NCBI GenBank assembly: GCA_945862505.1
Contig: CAMAYJ010000002.1
Location: 17,775-81,774 of the forward strand
Direction of reading: 5' to 3'
DNA length: 64,000 bases
From: Bifidobacterium breve
Lineage (GTDB): Bacteria > Actinomycetota > Acidimicrobiia > Acidimicrobiales > Acidimicrobilacustridaceae
Shown here: positions 28,026 to 38,313 of the stretch, piece by piece
Position numbering within the stretch: position 1 is the first letter of the stretch
Layout: each line of letters starts with the position of its first letter
Position numbers and translations under genes: made by a program
The notes under the pieces: generated by a model
What the model was told of the DNA's origin: nothing
Seen by the model: the letters and a program-made list of their open reading frames with translations, nothing else
The model's database searches: none

Positions 28026-29414
28026 TTAGTCCGGTGGGTGATCGGGGAATCGGTCGTACCGCCACAAGACCGGGAACAAAACGATCCAGGCGATGACGAC
28101 ACCGATCGTTGCAACGCCGCCGAGAACCACGGCCCGTCCGGTTCCGAGTAACTGACCAGCAACACCGGATTCAAACGCGCCGAGTTCGTTCGAAGCTCCA
28201 ATAAACACGCCTTCGACGGCCATCACCCGGCCACGAGCCGAGGATGGGGTTACGAGCGGAACCAAAGTGCTGCGGATGTACACGCTTACCGAATCAGCGG
28301 CGCTTAACAGCATGACGCTCAGGAACGCGATGGCGAAACTGTGGGTGAGGCCAAGGGTGATGGTGAACACGCCGAAAAGGGCCACGGAGATGAACATCAC
28401 CGGCCCAGTGCGTCGCCGAATCGGTTTGATGCTCAACAGAATCGTCACAACTGCTGCGCCGATACCACCGGCGGCGCGCAGCCAACCCAGTCCCACAGCA
28501 CCAACGTTCAATCGGTTTTCAGCGATTGCCGGTAGCAGCGCCACTGCGCCACCGAACAAGACTGCAAAGAGGTCAAGTGAAATGGCGCCAAGAAGTGCGG
28601 GATTGCGGCGAATGACCCGGAACCCCTCGAAGGCTTCATGGAATGTGCGCTTCTTCTTCGTTTTAACGTCAGAAGTTGCTGACGGGGCCGTCGAACCATG
28701 AGCGATGTGTTCAGCGTTGTGTTCGCCGAGGACATCGAGCATTTCTGCCGGTCGCATTTCGTCACCAAGTTCAATAATCGACGCGTCTTGTCCGCCGGCA
28801 AGCGAAACGCCTGGTGCAACGCGATCGTGGCGGGGCTTGGCGAATTGAATCAGCACCGCTCCAGTTGCGGCCAGGATCATGCACGCGATGAACGGCCAAG
28901 AAGGTGAGCCGACAAACAGGAAGCCCGCTAGTACTGGTCCGATAATCGCGCTGGCCTGCCATCCGCCAACGTGAAACGCGATAAGCCGAGGTAGACCACC
29001 GTCAGGCGCGATATCGGCAGGCATCGATCGTGTCGCTGGGCTAACAAACGCACGCCCTATTCCAAATGCGATCACGATGGCAAAGATCGGCGTTGTGTCG
29101 GTAGGGCTGGTCGAGACGTACCAGGCCAACATGCCGGTGGTGATGACCTCGACAATGAGGCCTATCGATGCGATGTGTCGGCGGTCGTAACGGTCGGCAA
29201 AGGAACCGGTGACGGTCATCAGAAAAAATGCTGGCGCGAATTCGGCGAGCCCAAGAAGGCCAAGGTCGAGATCGCGTCCGGTCATGTCGTAGAGCTGTTT
29301 GCCCAGAGCGGTGATCTGAATCATCGTCGCCATCGTTGAAGCGACCGACGCCAAGAGGAATGGCTTGACTGAACGACTCCGGAAAAGTTCTTTTGCAGAA
29401 ACCGGTGCGGTCAT
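28026..29414 (-). CDS. MFS transporter (EntS/Bcr-like)
   Basis: 12-TM pattern; LGLAEFAPAFFLMTVTGSFADRYDRRHIASIGL. Confidence 0.88.
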   Translation of the reverse strand: MTAPVSAKELFRSRSVKPFLLASVASTMATMIQITALGKQLYDMTGRDLDLGLLGLAEFAPAFFLMTVTGSFADRYDRRHIASIGLIVEVITTGMLAWYVSTSPTDTTPIFAIVIAFGIGRAFVSPATRSMPADIAPDGGLPRLIAFHVGGWQASAIIGPVLAGFLFVGSPSWPFIACMILAATGAVLIQFAKPRHDRVAPGVSLAGGQDASIIELGDEMRPAEMLDVLGEHNAEHIAHGSTAPSATSDVKTKKKRTFHEAFEGFRVIRRNPALLGAISLDLFAVLFGGAVALLPAIAENRLNVGAVGLGWLRAAGGIGAAVVTILLSIKPIRRRTGPVMFISVALFGVFTITLGLTHSFAIAFLSVMLLSAADSVSVYIRSTLVPLVTPSSARGRVMAVEGVFIGASNELGAFESGVAGQLLGTGRAVVLGGVATIGVVIAWIVLFPVLWRYDRFPDHPPD

Positions 29415-29419
29415 TTGTT

Positions 29420-30541
29420 TCAGGACTCGACGCGGTACTCGAAACCTTCATCGGCAGGACGGCGCTCTGCTTTGCCGGCCAGACGGAGGTTTTCGAGGTG
29501 GGCGTAGGTTTCGCTATCAGCCATTGGCCCTCGACTTCGCGGCGAGAACAAGAATTCAGACCACTTTGTGATCGGAGCCCAACCGGCTTCCATGCTCGCG
29601 TCAACAAGTAGTTGCAAGCGCGAGGCGTGATGATCCTTAATTGCGTCGCAGCGACCAGAAAGGTCAGTGAAGGGATGACCATGAGCGGGAAGCACCGTGG
29701 TGATTCCCTCAAGCTGGGCAACTTTGTCAAGGTTCTGCAGGTAGTTCGACAGCGGGTCGCCGCCCATGAAGCCAGCAATATGCGGGGTGATCGTGGGCAA
29801 CACATGGTCACCCGAAAGCAGCACCCCGTCTTCGGGGTTCCACATACACAGGTGATCGTGGGTGTGTCCGGGAGTGAAGACTGCGACCCAGTCGCGGTCG
29901 CCCATACGAACCCGTTGGGCATCGTCGACAACGATTGTCGGGCGTGGTGCTTTCATCCATGACACTTCTTCAATACGGCCATCGGCGATTGCCGCACGGA
30001 TGCGGTCACGAAATGCCTTGAACCCCGGGAACGATTGTTCCATCTCGGCTTCATCGGTCGAACCAATGGCATCGAGGATTGTTCCGGCCTCGCTGGCGTC
30101 GGCTGGATCAAGCGGTTCAAGAGGTGTTTCGTTGAGATCAAGAAGGTCGGTCCACTTACGAAACATCGTGGAAGTCAGGATGTCGGCATTGCTGGACTCG
30201 ACAAGTCGATGCGCTCCACCGAAGTGATCGGGATGTGAATGAGTGATGTACACGGTGTGCACTCGCGCCAGTGGAATATTTGCGTCACGCATGCGGTCTT
30301 GAAGTGCAGCCCAAGATTCATCGCTTGGTAGGCCGGGATCGACCAACGTGAAGCCGCGTGAATCCTCGATGGCGTAGGTGTTGACGTGTCCGAGGCCGGT
30401 GAAGTCGGTCGGAAGTTGCAGTCGAAGAATGCCGCGCGCGACTTCAGTGATTTCGGTGGACGCGTCTTCTTGTTCCTGACGCAACACGCGAGGCGCCTCA
30501 GCACCATGTGTATGTCCGCTGTGATTGTGCGCTTCCCCCAT
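29420..30541 (-). CDS. MBL-fold metallo-hydrolase
   Basis: HVNTYAIEDSRGFTLVDPGL, VYITHSHPDHFGGAH, VFTPGHTHDHLCM, LLSGDHVLP. Confidence 0.9.
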   Translation of the reverse strand: MGEAHNHSGHTHGAEAPRVLRQEQEDASTEITEVARGILRLQLPTDFTGLGHVNTYAIEDSRGFTLVDPGLPSDESWAALQDRMRDANIPLARVHTVYITHSHPDHFGGAHRLVESSNADILTSTMFRKWTDLLDLNETPLEPLDPADASEAGTILDAIGSTDEAEMEQSFPGFKAFRDRIRAAIADGRIEEVSWMKAPRPTIVVDDAQRVRMGDRDWVAVFTPGHTHDHLCMWNPEDGVLLSGDHVLPTITPHIAGFMGGDPLSNYLQNLDKVAQLEGITTVLPAHGHPFTDLSGRCDAIKDHHASRLQLLVDASMEAGWAPITKWSEFLFSPRSRGPMADSETYAHLENLRLAGKAERRPADEGFEYRVES

Positions 30542-30602
30542 GACGCTCCGACACTACCGCTCACTGGGGTCGGGGCCTTCAGTTGCCCCGGTGTACGGCT
30601 CG

Positions 30603-31163
30603 TTAGGCTTCTGACGCTGATTCTTCAGGAGTGAGGAGACAGAACGTGTCGCGGTAGTAGCGAAGTTCAAAAACACTTTCCCGGATGTCATCGAGGGCAC
30701 GGTGTCCTTCGGCTTTTCGGGGAGCTCCCTTAAGCAGCGTCGGGTTCCATCGCTTGATGAGTTCCTTCAGGGTCGAAACATCAACGGATCGGTAATGCAG
30801 AAAATCTTCGATCTCTGGCATGTAGGCGGCCAAGAACCGTCGGTCAGTGCCGATGGAGTTTCCGCATAAGGGGACGGTGCGGGGCTCGGCGATGTGCTCT
30901 CGCAGGAAGGCCATGGTCGCATCATTGGCTTCTTGAAGACTGATGGTGGACGCTTCGATCGCAGGCAGTAAGCCGCTGCGAGTATGCATGCCGACGACGA
31001 CTTCATCCATAAGCGCCATGGCTTCCGGCGGTTGATGGATGACGAGATCAGGACCCTCGGCGATGATCTCAAGCGAGTCGTCGGTGAGGAGTGTTGCGAT
31101 CTCGACGATCACGTTTTTGGCAGTATCGAGGCCGGTCATTTCGAGATCAATCCAAGCGAGCAT
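30603..31163 (-). CDS. orn: Oligoribonuclease
   Basis: [28 protein letters not shown]...[19 protein letters not shown]...[19 protein letters not shown]. Confidence 0.95.
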   Translation of the reverse strand: MLAWIDLEMTGLDTAKNVIVEIATLLTDDSLEIIAEGPDLVIHQPPEAMALMDEVVVGMHTRSGLLPAIEASTISLQEANDATMAFLREHIAEPRTVPLCGNSIGTDRRFLAAYMPEIEDFLHYRSVDVSTLKELIKRWNPTLLKGAPRKAEGHRALDDIRESVFELRYYRDTFCLLTPEESASEA

Positions 31164-31197
31164 GACCGGATCCTACGCACCGTCCTACGATCGGCTG

Positions 31198-31644
31198 GTG
31201 CTTGAAGTTCCGGTGATGCGTCTCGACCCCGATTTAGAGCTGCCGTCCTATGCCCGAGTGGGCGATGCCGGGCTCGATCTCGTGGCGCGCGAGAACGTGG
31301 TTTTGTTTCCAGCCGGCGGGCGGGCGCTTGTCGCTACTGGTCTTGCGATTGCAATTCCTGAAGGTCACGCTGGGTTTATCCAGCCGCGCAGCGGCTTGGC
31401 TCTGAAACACGGAGTGACCTGTCTCAATACGCCAGGGCTCATCGATAGCGGTTACCGCGGTGAACTGAAAGTGTTGCTGATTAATACCGATCCCGCCGAA
31501 CCATTCGAAATCAAGCGTGGTGAGCGGATTGCGCAACTCGTGGTGCAAAAAGTCGAACATGTAGTGCTGCAACCCGTTGACGATTTTGATCATCTTGGTG
31601 AATCAGAGCGCGGCGACGGCGGATTTGGTCACACTGGCCACTAG
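31198..31644 (+). CDS. dut: dUTP diphosphatase
   Basis: [61 protein letters not shown]-terminal [11 protein letters not shown]. Confidence 0.95.
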   Translation: MLEVPVMRLDPDLELPSYARVGDAGLDLVARENVVLFPAGGRALVATGLAIAIPEGHAGFIQPRSGLALKHGVTCLNTPGLIDSGYRGELKVLLINTDPAEPFEIKRGERIAQLVVQKVEHVVLQPVDDFDHLGESERGDGGFGHTGH

Positions 31645-31712
31645 TCAGGATCATTCCAAACCACGAGCCTTGCGCTCAGTCTTTGCGAATCGATTTCGAA
31701 CGCAATGTTTAG

Positions 31713-34076
31713 TTAGTCAGTTGATGTCGGCTGAGGAAGCGACCAGTCGGTCATCCGCCATCCAACTTCGATGATGGCCGCCGCGATCACGCCAATGCCG
31801 ATCGCACTTGCAATATCGCGTGTGTCGGGAAGTGGAAGGTCGAAGTAGTTCCGCATTCCAGGTAGGGCAAGAGCGCCGATGAAGGCAGTCGCCATGGCGA
31901 TGATGAGCAGATATTTCCACCAGGACATCGGGCGACAAAGAATCGCTAGAACCCAAATGGCAATCGTGAACAGCGTGATGACTGCGACTGTCCGTGATTG
32001 GTCCAGTGGCACGTCAGCATTTCGCACAATGAGATAAGCAACGAGGGTTGCAATTGCGGCAATCACACCGGCCGGTATGGCAAATCGCAGAACTCGGCGG
32101 AGGAAACCCGACATCGCTCTGCGATTGTTTTGTGACAACGCAAGGATGAACCCAGGGATACCAATAGTGAGTGCCGAGAGGATGGTGAAGTGGCGCGGAA
32201 GAAAGGGAAAGGGGAACCGCCCAAGGCCAACCACGACCGCGAGTACTACTGCATAGAACGTCTTTGTGAGGAAGAGATTGGCAACGCGTTCAACGTTGGC
32301 AATGACTCGGCGTCCTTCATTCACGACTGAAGGAAAGACAGCGAAGTCATTGTCGAGAAGCACGAAACGGGCAACGGCACGTGCGGCGGCAGAACCTGAA
32401 CCCATAGCGACGCCAACGTCGGCGTCTTTAAGCGCGAGTGTGTCGTTAACTCCGTCACCGGTCATCGCAACAACGTGGCCACGAGATTGCAATGCGTGCA
32501 CCATCGCGCGCTTTTGTTGAGGCGTGACTCGTCCGAATACTGAATGCTTCTCGAGAACATCAGCGAGTGCTTCTTGATCTTCCGGGAGGGTGCGCGCATC
32601 AATTGGTTCGTCGGCTCCGGGAACACCGCATCGCGTTGCGACAGCACCAACCGTGACGGGGCTATCTCCAGAAATGACCTTGACGGCGACACCTTGATCG
32701 CCGAAATACGCGATCGTTTGCGGTGCGGCTTCGCGAAGTTGCTCATCGAGAACGACAAGAGCGATTGGCTGGAGTCCGTTCGGAAGAATTTCACCGTTCA
32801 GCCCCGACGAGGATGCCGCAAGTAAGAGCACGCGCTGGCCCTGGCTCGCATAGTGCTCCATTCGTGTGCGGGCGGAATCAACGGTGGCATTCGCTGCAGC
32901 TTGGTCAAGAAGAATGTCGGGGGCACCGAGATACCAGGAACCATGTTCAGCGAACTGTGCGGCGCTCCATTTCCGGGCAGAGGAAAACGCAATCGAATCG
33001 GAAAGCGTCCATCCCGGGCCGTCGGGATACTTGGCAACAATTGCGGCAAGACTCGGATTGGGGTGATTGTCCGACGCTCCGATGGCCGCGAGAACCAGCG
33101 CGAGGTCAACGGTTGAAGCGGCTTGGTTGCCGAGGTGCTCAACGGTGGAAAGAGAGAGTGAGCCCTCGGTAAGGGTTCCTGTCTTGTCGAGGCAGATTGT
33201 GTCGACACGAGCGAGGCCTTCGATGGCAGCGAGTTCTTGGGTGAGAACTTTTTTGCTTGCCAACCGAGTTGCGCCGACGGCAAAAGCGATGCTTGTAAGA
33301 AGAACAAGACCCTCGGGCACCATTGCGACCAGGCCAGCGACCGAACCTTGAACTGCAGCAACGAATCCGTCATGCGTTGCCAGTTGAGAACTGATGAGCA
33401 TGAGAGCAACGGGAATCATCATCCAGCCGACGATGGCGATGACTCGATTGATGCCCGTTCGGAGTTCGCTCTTCACTAATGAGAAGCGTCGAGCCTCGCT
33501 CGAAAGTCGGAATGCGTAGGAATCGGCACCGACCGCGGTGGCTCGCATGATGCCGTTTCCGGCAACGACGAAACTGCCTGACATCACTGTGTCGCTCTTG
33601 GCTTTATCGACCGATTCGGCTTCGCCGGTCAGTAGAGACTCGTCTATTTCGAGATTTGAGCTTTCAAGCACCTCGCCATCGACAACGATTTGATCGCCAA
33701 GCATGAGCACGATGATCTCGTCGAGAACGACATCTTTTGAAGCAATGGTTTTGTCGACTCCATCTCTTCGGACGGTCGATTGTGGAGCATTGAGCACTGC
33801 GAGTGCATCAAGTGATCGTTTGGACCGAATCTCCTGAACAATGCCGATGAGCGCATTCCCCACAAGAACAAAACCGAACAACCCGTCGCGGTACTCGCCG
33901 ACTGCAAGGATGATGACGAGCAAAATGCCGAGTAGGAGATTGAAAGGCGTGAAAACATTTGCCTTGATGATCTGGCTGATTGTTCGACTCGTCGGATTCG
34001 GAACGTCATTGCTACGGCCGTCACTGATCCGCTGTGCGACGTCATTGCTGCTCAAGCCTTGAATCGTTGTTTCCAT
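31713..34076 (-). CDS. P-type cation ATPase, CtpE-like
   Basis: [65 protein letters not shown]; 787 aa. Confidence 0.9.
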   Translation of the reverse strand: METTIQGLSSNDVAQRISDGRSNDVPNPTSRTISQIIKANVFTPFNLLLGILLVIILAVGEYRDGLFGFVLVGNALIGIVQEIRSKRSLDALAVLNAPQSTVRRDGVDKTIASKDVVLDEIIVLMLGDQIVVDGEVLESSNLEIDESLLTGEAESVDKAKSDTVMSGSFVVAGNGIMRATAVGADSYAFRLSSEARRFSLVKSELRTGINRVIAIVGWMMIPVALMLISSQLATHDGFVAAVQGSVAGLVAMVPEGLVLLTSIAFAVGATRLASKKVLTQELAAIEGLARVDTICLDKTGTLTEGSLSLSTVEHLGNQAASTVDLALVLAAIGASDNHPNPSLAAIVAKYPDGPGWTLSDSIAFSSARKWSAAQFAEHGSWYLGAPDILLDQAAANATVDSARTRMEHYASQGQRVLLLAASSSGLNGEILPNGLQPIALVVLDEQLREAAPQTIAYFGDQGVAVKVISGDSPVTVGAVATRCGVPGADEPIDARTLPEDQEALADVLEKHSVFGRVTPQQKRAMVHALQSRGHVVAMTGDGVNDTLALKDADVGVAMGSGSAAARAVARFVLLDNDFAVFPSVVNEGRRVIANVERVANLFLTKTFYAVVLAVVVGLGRFPFPFLPRHFTILSALTIGIPGFILALSQNNRRAMSGFLRRVLRFAIPAGVIAAIATLVAYLIVRNADVPLDQSRTVAVITLFTIAIWVLAILCRPMSWWKYLLIIAMATAFIGALALPGMRNYFDLPLPDTRDIASAIGIGVIAAAIIEVGWRMTDWSLPQPTSTD

Positions 34077-34164
34077 AGTCAGCGTTCAGGCTTCTTCGTC
34101 AGTTTGGGTGGACGACCACGACCGGGCAGTTTTCGTCTTGCACGCATTGTTGACTGTTCGATGG

Positions 34165-34632
34165 TTAACGCTTGACGACAGGCACGAGAAGGACTGGAAC
34201 GTTGCTGCGCCTTACGAGTTCTTGGGCCACGCTGCCAAACATGAGGTGATGCATTCCGCCGTGGCCGTGCGTTCCCAAGACGATGTGCGAAGCGTTTAGT
34301 TCGGTAATCGCGGTGAGCAGTGTTTCCGACGCGGGCCCCATGATCACTAAGGGGTGAACCTCGACCCCAGTGGTGTCGGTGAGCGTTTCTGCCAGTTCTC
34401 GGACTTTGCGATGCTCATCGGTCAGTTTGCCGGCGCGGGCGGAACGGGTGAAGGAACTGATGTCTTCTTTGTCGTAGCCAGCAAGGACGGGTTCACCGGC
34501 CGCGACATGCACCAAATGCAATGAAGACCCGGCAGCGCGGGCCAAGAGCAGTCCTTCTCGGACGATTTGCTCGCCATGATCGGAAAAGTCAACGGCCGCT
34601 ATGACGGTGGTACCGGAGGGCGAGGAACTCAT
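34165..34632 (-). CDS. Universal stress protein (UspA)
   Basis: TVIAAVDFSDHGEQIVREGLLLARAAGSSLHLVHV...HIVLGTHGHGGMHHLMFGSVAQELVRRSNVPVLLVP. Confidence 0.93.
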   Translation of the reverse strand: MSSSPSGTTVIAAVDFSDHGEQIVREGLLLARAAGSSLHLVHVAAGEPVLAGYDKEDISSFTRSARAGKLTDEHRKVRELAETLTDTTGVEVHPLVIMGPASETLLTAITELNASHIVLGTHGHGGMHHLMFGSVAQELVRRSNVPVLLVPVVKR

Positions 34633-34741
34633 GGGTCGAGCCTACGGGCTCTCCGACACGTCAAGCCCGTGAATTGATGGCTGGGGCGAAGAAGAGCGGT
34701 CGCGTTGGAGAAAGGCTCGGATTCTGCGAAGATGCAGGCCC

Positions 34742-35320
34742 ATGGATGTCCAGTCCTTCTCGTTCTTCTACGCAGTGCTCGCTCTTGCTTGTTGGGCAGG
34801 TACTGCAGCCATCGTCGTGGGCGCGCTACTACGCCGCTTCGGAAATCCTGACGCGTTTGTTGAATCACGAGCGCAGTTAGGCAATGTTGCGCTTCCGCTG
34901 GCATGGATCATTGCGCTTGTCACCACGGCGGGGTCGCTTTATTACTCAAGGGTGCAGGGCTATGTGCCGTGCGAGTTGTGTTGGTATCAGCGCATCTGCT
35001 TGTACCCATGGTCGGTGATCCTCGGAATTGCTGCGTGGCGACGCGACGCGGCAATCAAGGTCTATGCCGTTCCCGTTCTGAGCATCAGCATTGTGATTTC
35101 GGCCTATCACTCATGGATCCAGTGGTTCCCGCCGTCAACCGGAACCTCGTTCTGCACCGCTGACGCGCCGTGCACTACCAAATTCGTGAACGAATTCGAT
35201 TTCGTCACTCTTCCGTTCATGGCACTTTCAGCTGCTGTGTTCATGATTGCGTTGTTGTTAGCAAGTGATCCGTCCGACAGTGATTTTGAAATCACCGAAG
35301 AAGTAGAGGTAACCGCGTGA
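34742..35320 (+). CDS. DsbB/BdbC-like disulfide bond formation membrane protein
   Basis: YVPCELCWYQRICLYPWSVILGIAAWRRD and second Cys pair CTADAPCTTKF. Confidence 0.88.
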   Translation: MDVQSFSFFYAVLALACWAGTAAIVVGALLRRFGNPDAFVESRAQLGNVALPLAWIIALVTTAGSLYYSRVQGYVPCELCWYQRICLYPWSVILGIAAWRRDAAIKVYAVPVLSISIVISAYHSWIQWFPPSTGTSFCTADAPCTTKFVNEFDFVTLPFMALSAAVFMIALLLASDPSDSDFEITEEVEVTA

Positions 35321-36045
35321 GTAACCGTCCCGGTAAATCCAAGTCCGCATCACAGCGCGTTCGAGCTGCATCGAATTCGGGCAAGGGAAAGTCCACATCA
35401 TTTATTTGGATTGCCATCGTTGGAGTCGTGATCGCGGTCGGCATCGTCGCAATCGTGGCTGGTCGCGGAACGAGTTCCTCTGGTGGGGGCGCCTCACCGA
35501 GCGGCGGCACCGTTGTGCCGAACGGGAACCTTGAATATGGCCAGGTTGCGGTGTCTGGAACGGCGCTGACTCCGAAGCCTGATAGCGGTGCCGATCCGAT
35601 GGTCGGAACAGTCTTCCCAACGGTGACCGGCCAGCAGTTCGACGGTAAGCAACTCACTATTTCTGCCGACGGTAAGCCGCACATCATCATGGTCGTTGCG
35701 CATTGGTGCTCACATTGCCAAGCCGAAGTGCCGCGTGTTCAGAAGTGGCTCGATAAAGATGGCATGCCGACCGACGTCGAACTCGTCACTCTTGCAACGT
35801 CCAATGATCCAGCGAAGGGTAACTTTCCGGCCGCCGATTGGCTGCGTCGTGAAAAGTGGAGCGTCCCGACGATTGTTGACGACAAGCAAGGCAAAGCCGG
35901 AGCTGCCCTCGGCATCTCGGGTTTCCCGTACTTCATTGTCACCGACGCGCAAGGCAAGGTGGTCTACCGAACGAGCGGAGAAATCACTGAGGCTCAGTGG
36001 AACGATCTGCTTGTGGCCGCTCGCACGGGTAAGTCCCCGGTCTGA
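35317..36045 (+). CDS. Thioredoxin-fold (TlpA/ResA-like) secreted protein
   Basis: N-terminal TM, VVAHWCSHCQAEVPRVQKWLDKDG (WCxxC), VPTIVDDKQGKAGAALGISGFPYFIVTDAQGKVVYR; 4-bp overlap with the DsbB-like gene. Confidence 0.88.
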   Translation: MSNRPGKSKSASQRVRAASNSGKGKSTSFIWIAIVGVVIAVGIVAIVAGRGTSSSGGGASPSGGTVVPNGNLEYGQVAVSGTALTPKPDSGADPMVGTVFPTVTGQQFDGKQLTISADGKPHIIMVVAHWCSHCQAEVPRVQKWLDKDGMPTDVELVTLATSNDPAKGNFPAADWLRREKWSVPTIVDDKQGKAGAALGISGFPYFIVTDAQGKVVYRTSGEITEAQWNDLLVAARTGKSPV

Positions 36046-36073
36046 TCGCTCGTCCGCAACCGTTTCGAACGAC

Positions 36074-36107
36074 GAAGCGCCCACCAAATGGTGGGCGCTT
36101 CGAGCGT
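36074..36107 (+). terminator. Rho-independent terminator
   Basis: gaagcgcccacc-aaat-ggtgggcgcttc then gagcgtttt. Confidence 0.75.
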
Positions 36108-36111
36108 TTTG

Positions 36112-36188
36112 TGGTGCCTCCGGTGGGGGTCGAACCCACGATCGTCGGATTAAAAGTCCGCTGCCTTAACCAACTTGGCCACAGAGGC
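36112..36188 (-). tRNA. tRNA-Lys (anticodon TTT)
   Basis: Reverse strand GCCTCTGTGGCCAAGTTGGTTAAGGCAGCGGACTTTTAATCCGACGATCGTGGGTTCGACCCCCACCGGAGGCACCA. Confidence 0.95.
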
Positions 36189-36248
36189 GTGAAGCAACAC
36201 GTTACCGGTCTCCCCGGACCTCGCCGACGCCACAGGTAGCGTCGTGTC

Positions 36249-37526
36249 GTGCCTTCCTCCCCCATACCGAGCGAATCAGAGCTCGTCGGCGAAGCAAAAA
36301 CGGGGGTGTTGGGCCGCGCCCCTTGGGTCGATGCAGCCGCACTCTGGACTGCTGTCTTTGCTGCGCTCTTTCTCGCAGTGTGGCTCGGTGCTCGTGGGCC
36401 GTTTGCGAGCTACGGCGGCGTAGCCCCTTATGCGGGTTCTGGAATGTTTGGCGGTTGGCTTCGGTTCGACGGCAATTGGTACACACAGATTGCAACCACC
36501 GGTTATTGGTATGCGGGCTCAGAAAGTCAGTCTGCAGTGGCGTTTTTCCCGGCCTATCCAGGGACATTGTGGGGGCTTCATTCCGTCACGACCCTGTCAG
36601 TGAAACTGCTCGGATCGTTGGTGACGATCGTGTGCGGATTTGGTGCTGTCCTTGCCATTTTTTGTTGGTTCCGCGATCGAGTTCCCGATCGAGTTGCGCG
36701 TGTTTCACTCATCACGCTGTTGCTCTATCCCTACGTCTTCTATCTCTTCGGCGCGGTGTACGGCGATGCACTTTTCTTATTTGCCGCAGTCGGAGCGTTT
36801 CTTCTTCTCGAGCGCGATCATACGATCCTTGCGGGTCTCGCTGGCGCAGTGGCAACCGCAACCCGACCAGTTGGCATTGCGCTCATCGTCGGACTCGTTG
36901 CCGTTGCTCTTTGGCGCCGGCATGTGATCGAATCGGGCGAATCTCGCTGGCGACCGCGCGTGATGTGGCGCCGACTGCGCCCTGCTGACGCTGGCGTGCT
37001 GCTTTCGCTGGGAGGTCTTGTCGGTTACATGACCTATCTCGGCATTCGTTTTGGTCATCCACTGGCGTTCAATGAAGTGCAGCGCGCTCCGGGATGGGAT
37101 CAGGGCTCAGGCCCAAGGACTTGGTTCAAGGTCACGTGGTTCCAGCAGATTAAAAATTTGCCGCGCTGGTCGTGGGATTGGTTTCAGAACGGCGACACCG
37201 TCACGTTTGAAAAAGTGCAATACGCCGTAACGGTGATTGTTCAGGGGCTCTTTGCTCTGGGCTTCCTCTTTCTGGCCTGGCAGGTCTGGAAGAAGTTCGG
37301 CTGGGGCTATGGCCTGTACTGCTTCTCTATGCTGGCGGTTGCCCTCGTGGGCACGAAAGATTTTCAGGGGACAGGCCGTTATCTGCTGGCTACATTCCCG
37401 TGTTTCCTTGTGCTCGGTGGGTTTTTGGCGGATCGTCGGGCACTGCGCTGGGGGTGGTGGTCGATCAGCGGAATTGTCCTACTGGTATGGGTCTTCGCAT
37501 TTGGGCGTGGCTACTACGTAGCCTGA
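36249..37526 (+). CDS. Mannosyltransferase-family (PIG-V-like) integral membrane protein
   Basis: GGWLRFDGNWYTQIATTGYWYAGSESQSAVAFFPAYPGTLWGL..., multiple TM helices. Confidence 0.75.
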   Translation: MPSSPIPSESELVGEAKTGVLGRAPWVDAAALWTAVFAALFLAVWLGARGPFASYGGVAPYAGSGMFGGWLRFDGNWYTQIATTGYWYAGSESQSAVAFFPAYPGTLWGLHSVTTLSVKLLGSLVTIVCGFGAVLAIFCWFRDRVPDRVARVSLITLLLYPYVFYLFGAVYGDALFLFAAVGAFLLLERDHTILAGLAGAVATATRPVGIALIVGLVAVALWRRHVIESGESRWRPRVMWRRLRPADAGVLLSLGGLVGYMTYLGIRFGHPLAFNEVQRAPGWDQGSGPRTWFKVTWFQQIKNLPRWSWDWFQNGDTVTFEKVQYAVTVIVQGLFALGFLFLAWQVWKKFGWGYGLYCFSMLAVALVGTKDFQGTGRYLLATFPCFLVLGGFLADRRALRWGWWSISGIVLLVWVFAFGRGYYVA

Positions 37527-37530
37527 GGCC

Positions 37531-38313
37531 ATGGCGCATTTCGAGAGTCTCACGATTTTCTACCCAATGTGGAACGAAGAAGAGACGATCGAACGCGCCG
37601 TCGCGGCAGCGTTCGAAGCAGGCGATGCGTTGATCGAAGCGGGAGAGATCGCTCGCTGTGATGTTCTCATCATCAACGACGCATCGACCGACGCAACCGG
37701 CAAGATCGCCGACGAGATGGCCGCGGCCGACGAGCGGATCTCAGTTGTTCATCACGAAATAAATAGAAAGCTTGGTGGCACGCTCAAGACGGGCTTCGAA
37801 AACGCCAAGGGCGAAATCGTGCTCTATACCGATGCCGACCTCCCATTCGATATGGCGGAAGTGTCGAAGGCAGTTCGACTGCTTCGGATTTACGAAGCCG
37901 ACATTGTGAGCGCGTACCGATTCGATCGCACGGGTGAAGGTCCTCGTCGTCTCGCTTACAGCTACGTTTACAACCACTTGATTCAAACGATGTTCGGGTT
38001 ACGCCTTCGTGACATGAATTTTGCTTTCAAACTCATGCGGCGCACACTGCTCGACAACGTCAAACTCCAGAGCGAGGGTTCGTTCATTGACGTTGAGTTA
38101 CTTGCTCGTGCTCAGAAGCTCGGATTCAGCATCGTGCAATTCGGCGTCGATTACTTCCCACGCACACGCGGAATTTCAACGCTGTCTTCGAACTCGGTGA
38201 TCCTCAAGATCCTTCGCGAGATGTATGAACTGCGCAGCGAACTCCAATCGCTCGAACCATTACCGATCGAGGTGCGCCAACCCTGGAACTCAGGGGGCGG
38301 CGCGGCCTCGTGA
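37531..38313 (+). CDS. Family 2 glycosyltransferase
   Basis: LTIFYPMWNEEETIERAVAAAFEAG...VLIINDASTDATGKIADEM...EIVLYTDADLPFDM. Confidence 0.92.
   Translation: MAHFESLTIFYPMWNEEETIERAVAAAFEAGDALIEAGEIARCDVLIINDASTDATGKIADEMAAADERISVVHHEINRKLGGTLKTGFENAKGEIVLYTDADLPFDMAEVSKAVRLLRIYEADIVSAYRFDRTGEGPRRLAYSYVYNHLIQTMFGLRLRDMNFAFKLMRRTLLDNVKLQSEGSFIDVELLARAQKLGFSIVQFGVDYFPRTRGISTLSSNSVILKILREMYELRSELQSLEPLPIEVRQPWNSGGGAAS

Noticed and set aside
27169-30541. Two MBL-fold genes as a recent duplication
   Set aside because: Lengths and motifs outside the HxHxDH core differ strongly; separated by an MFS gene on the other strand.
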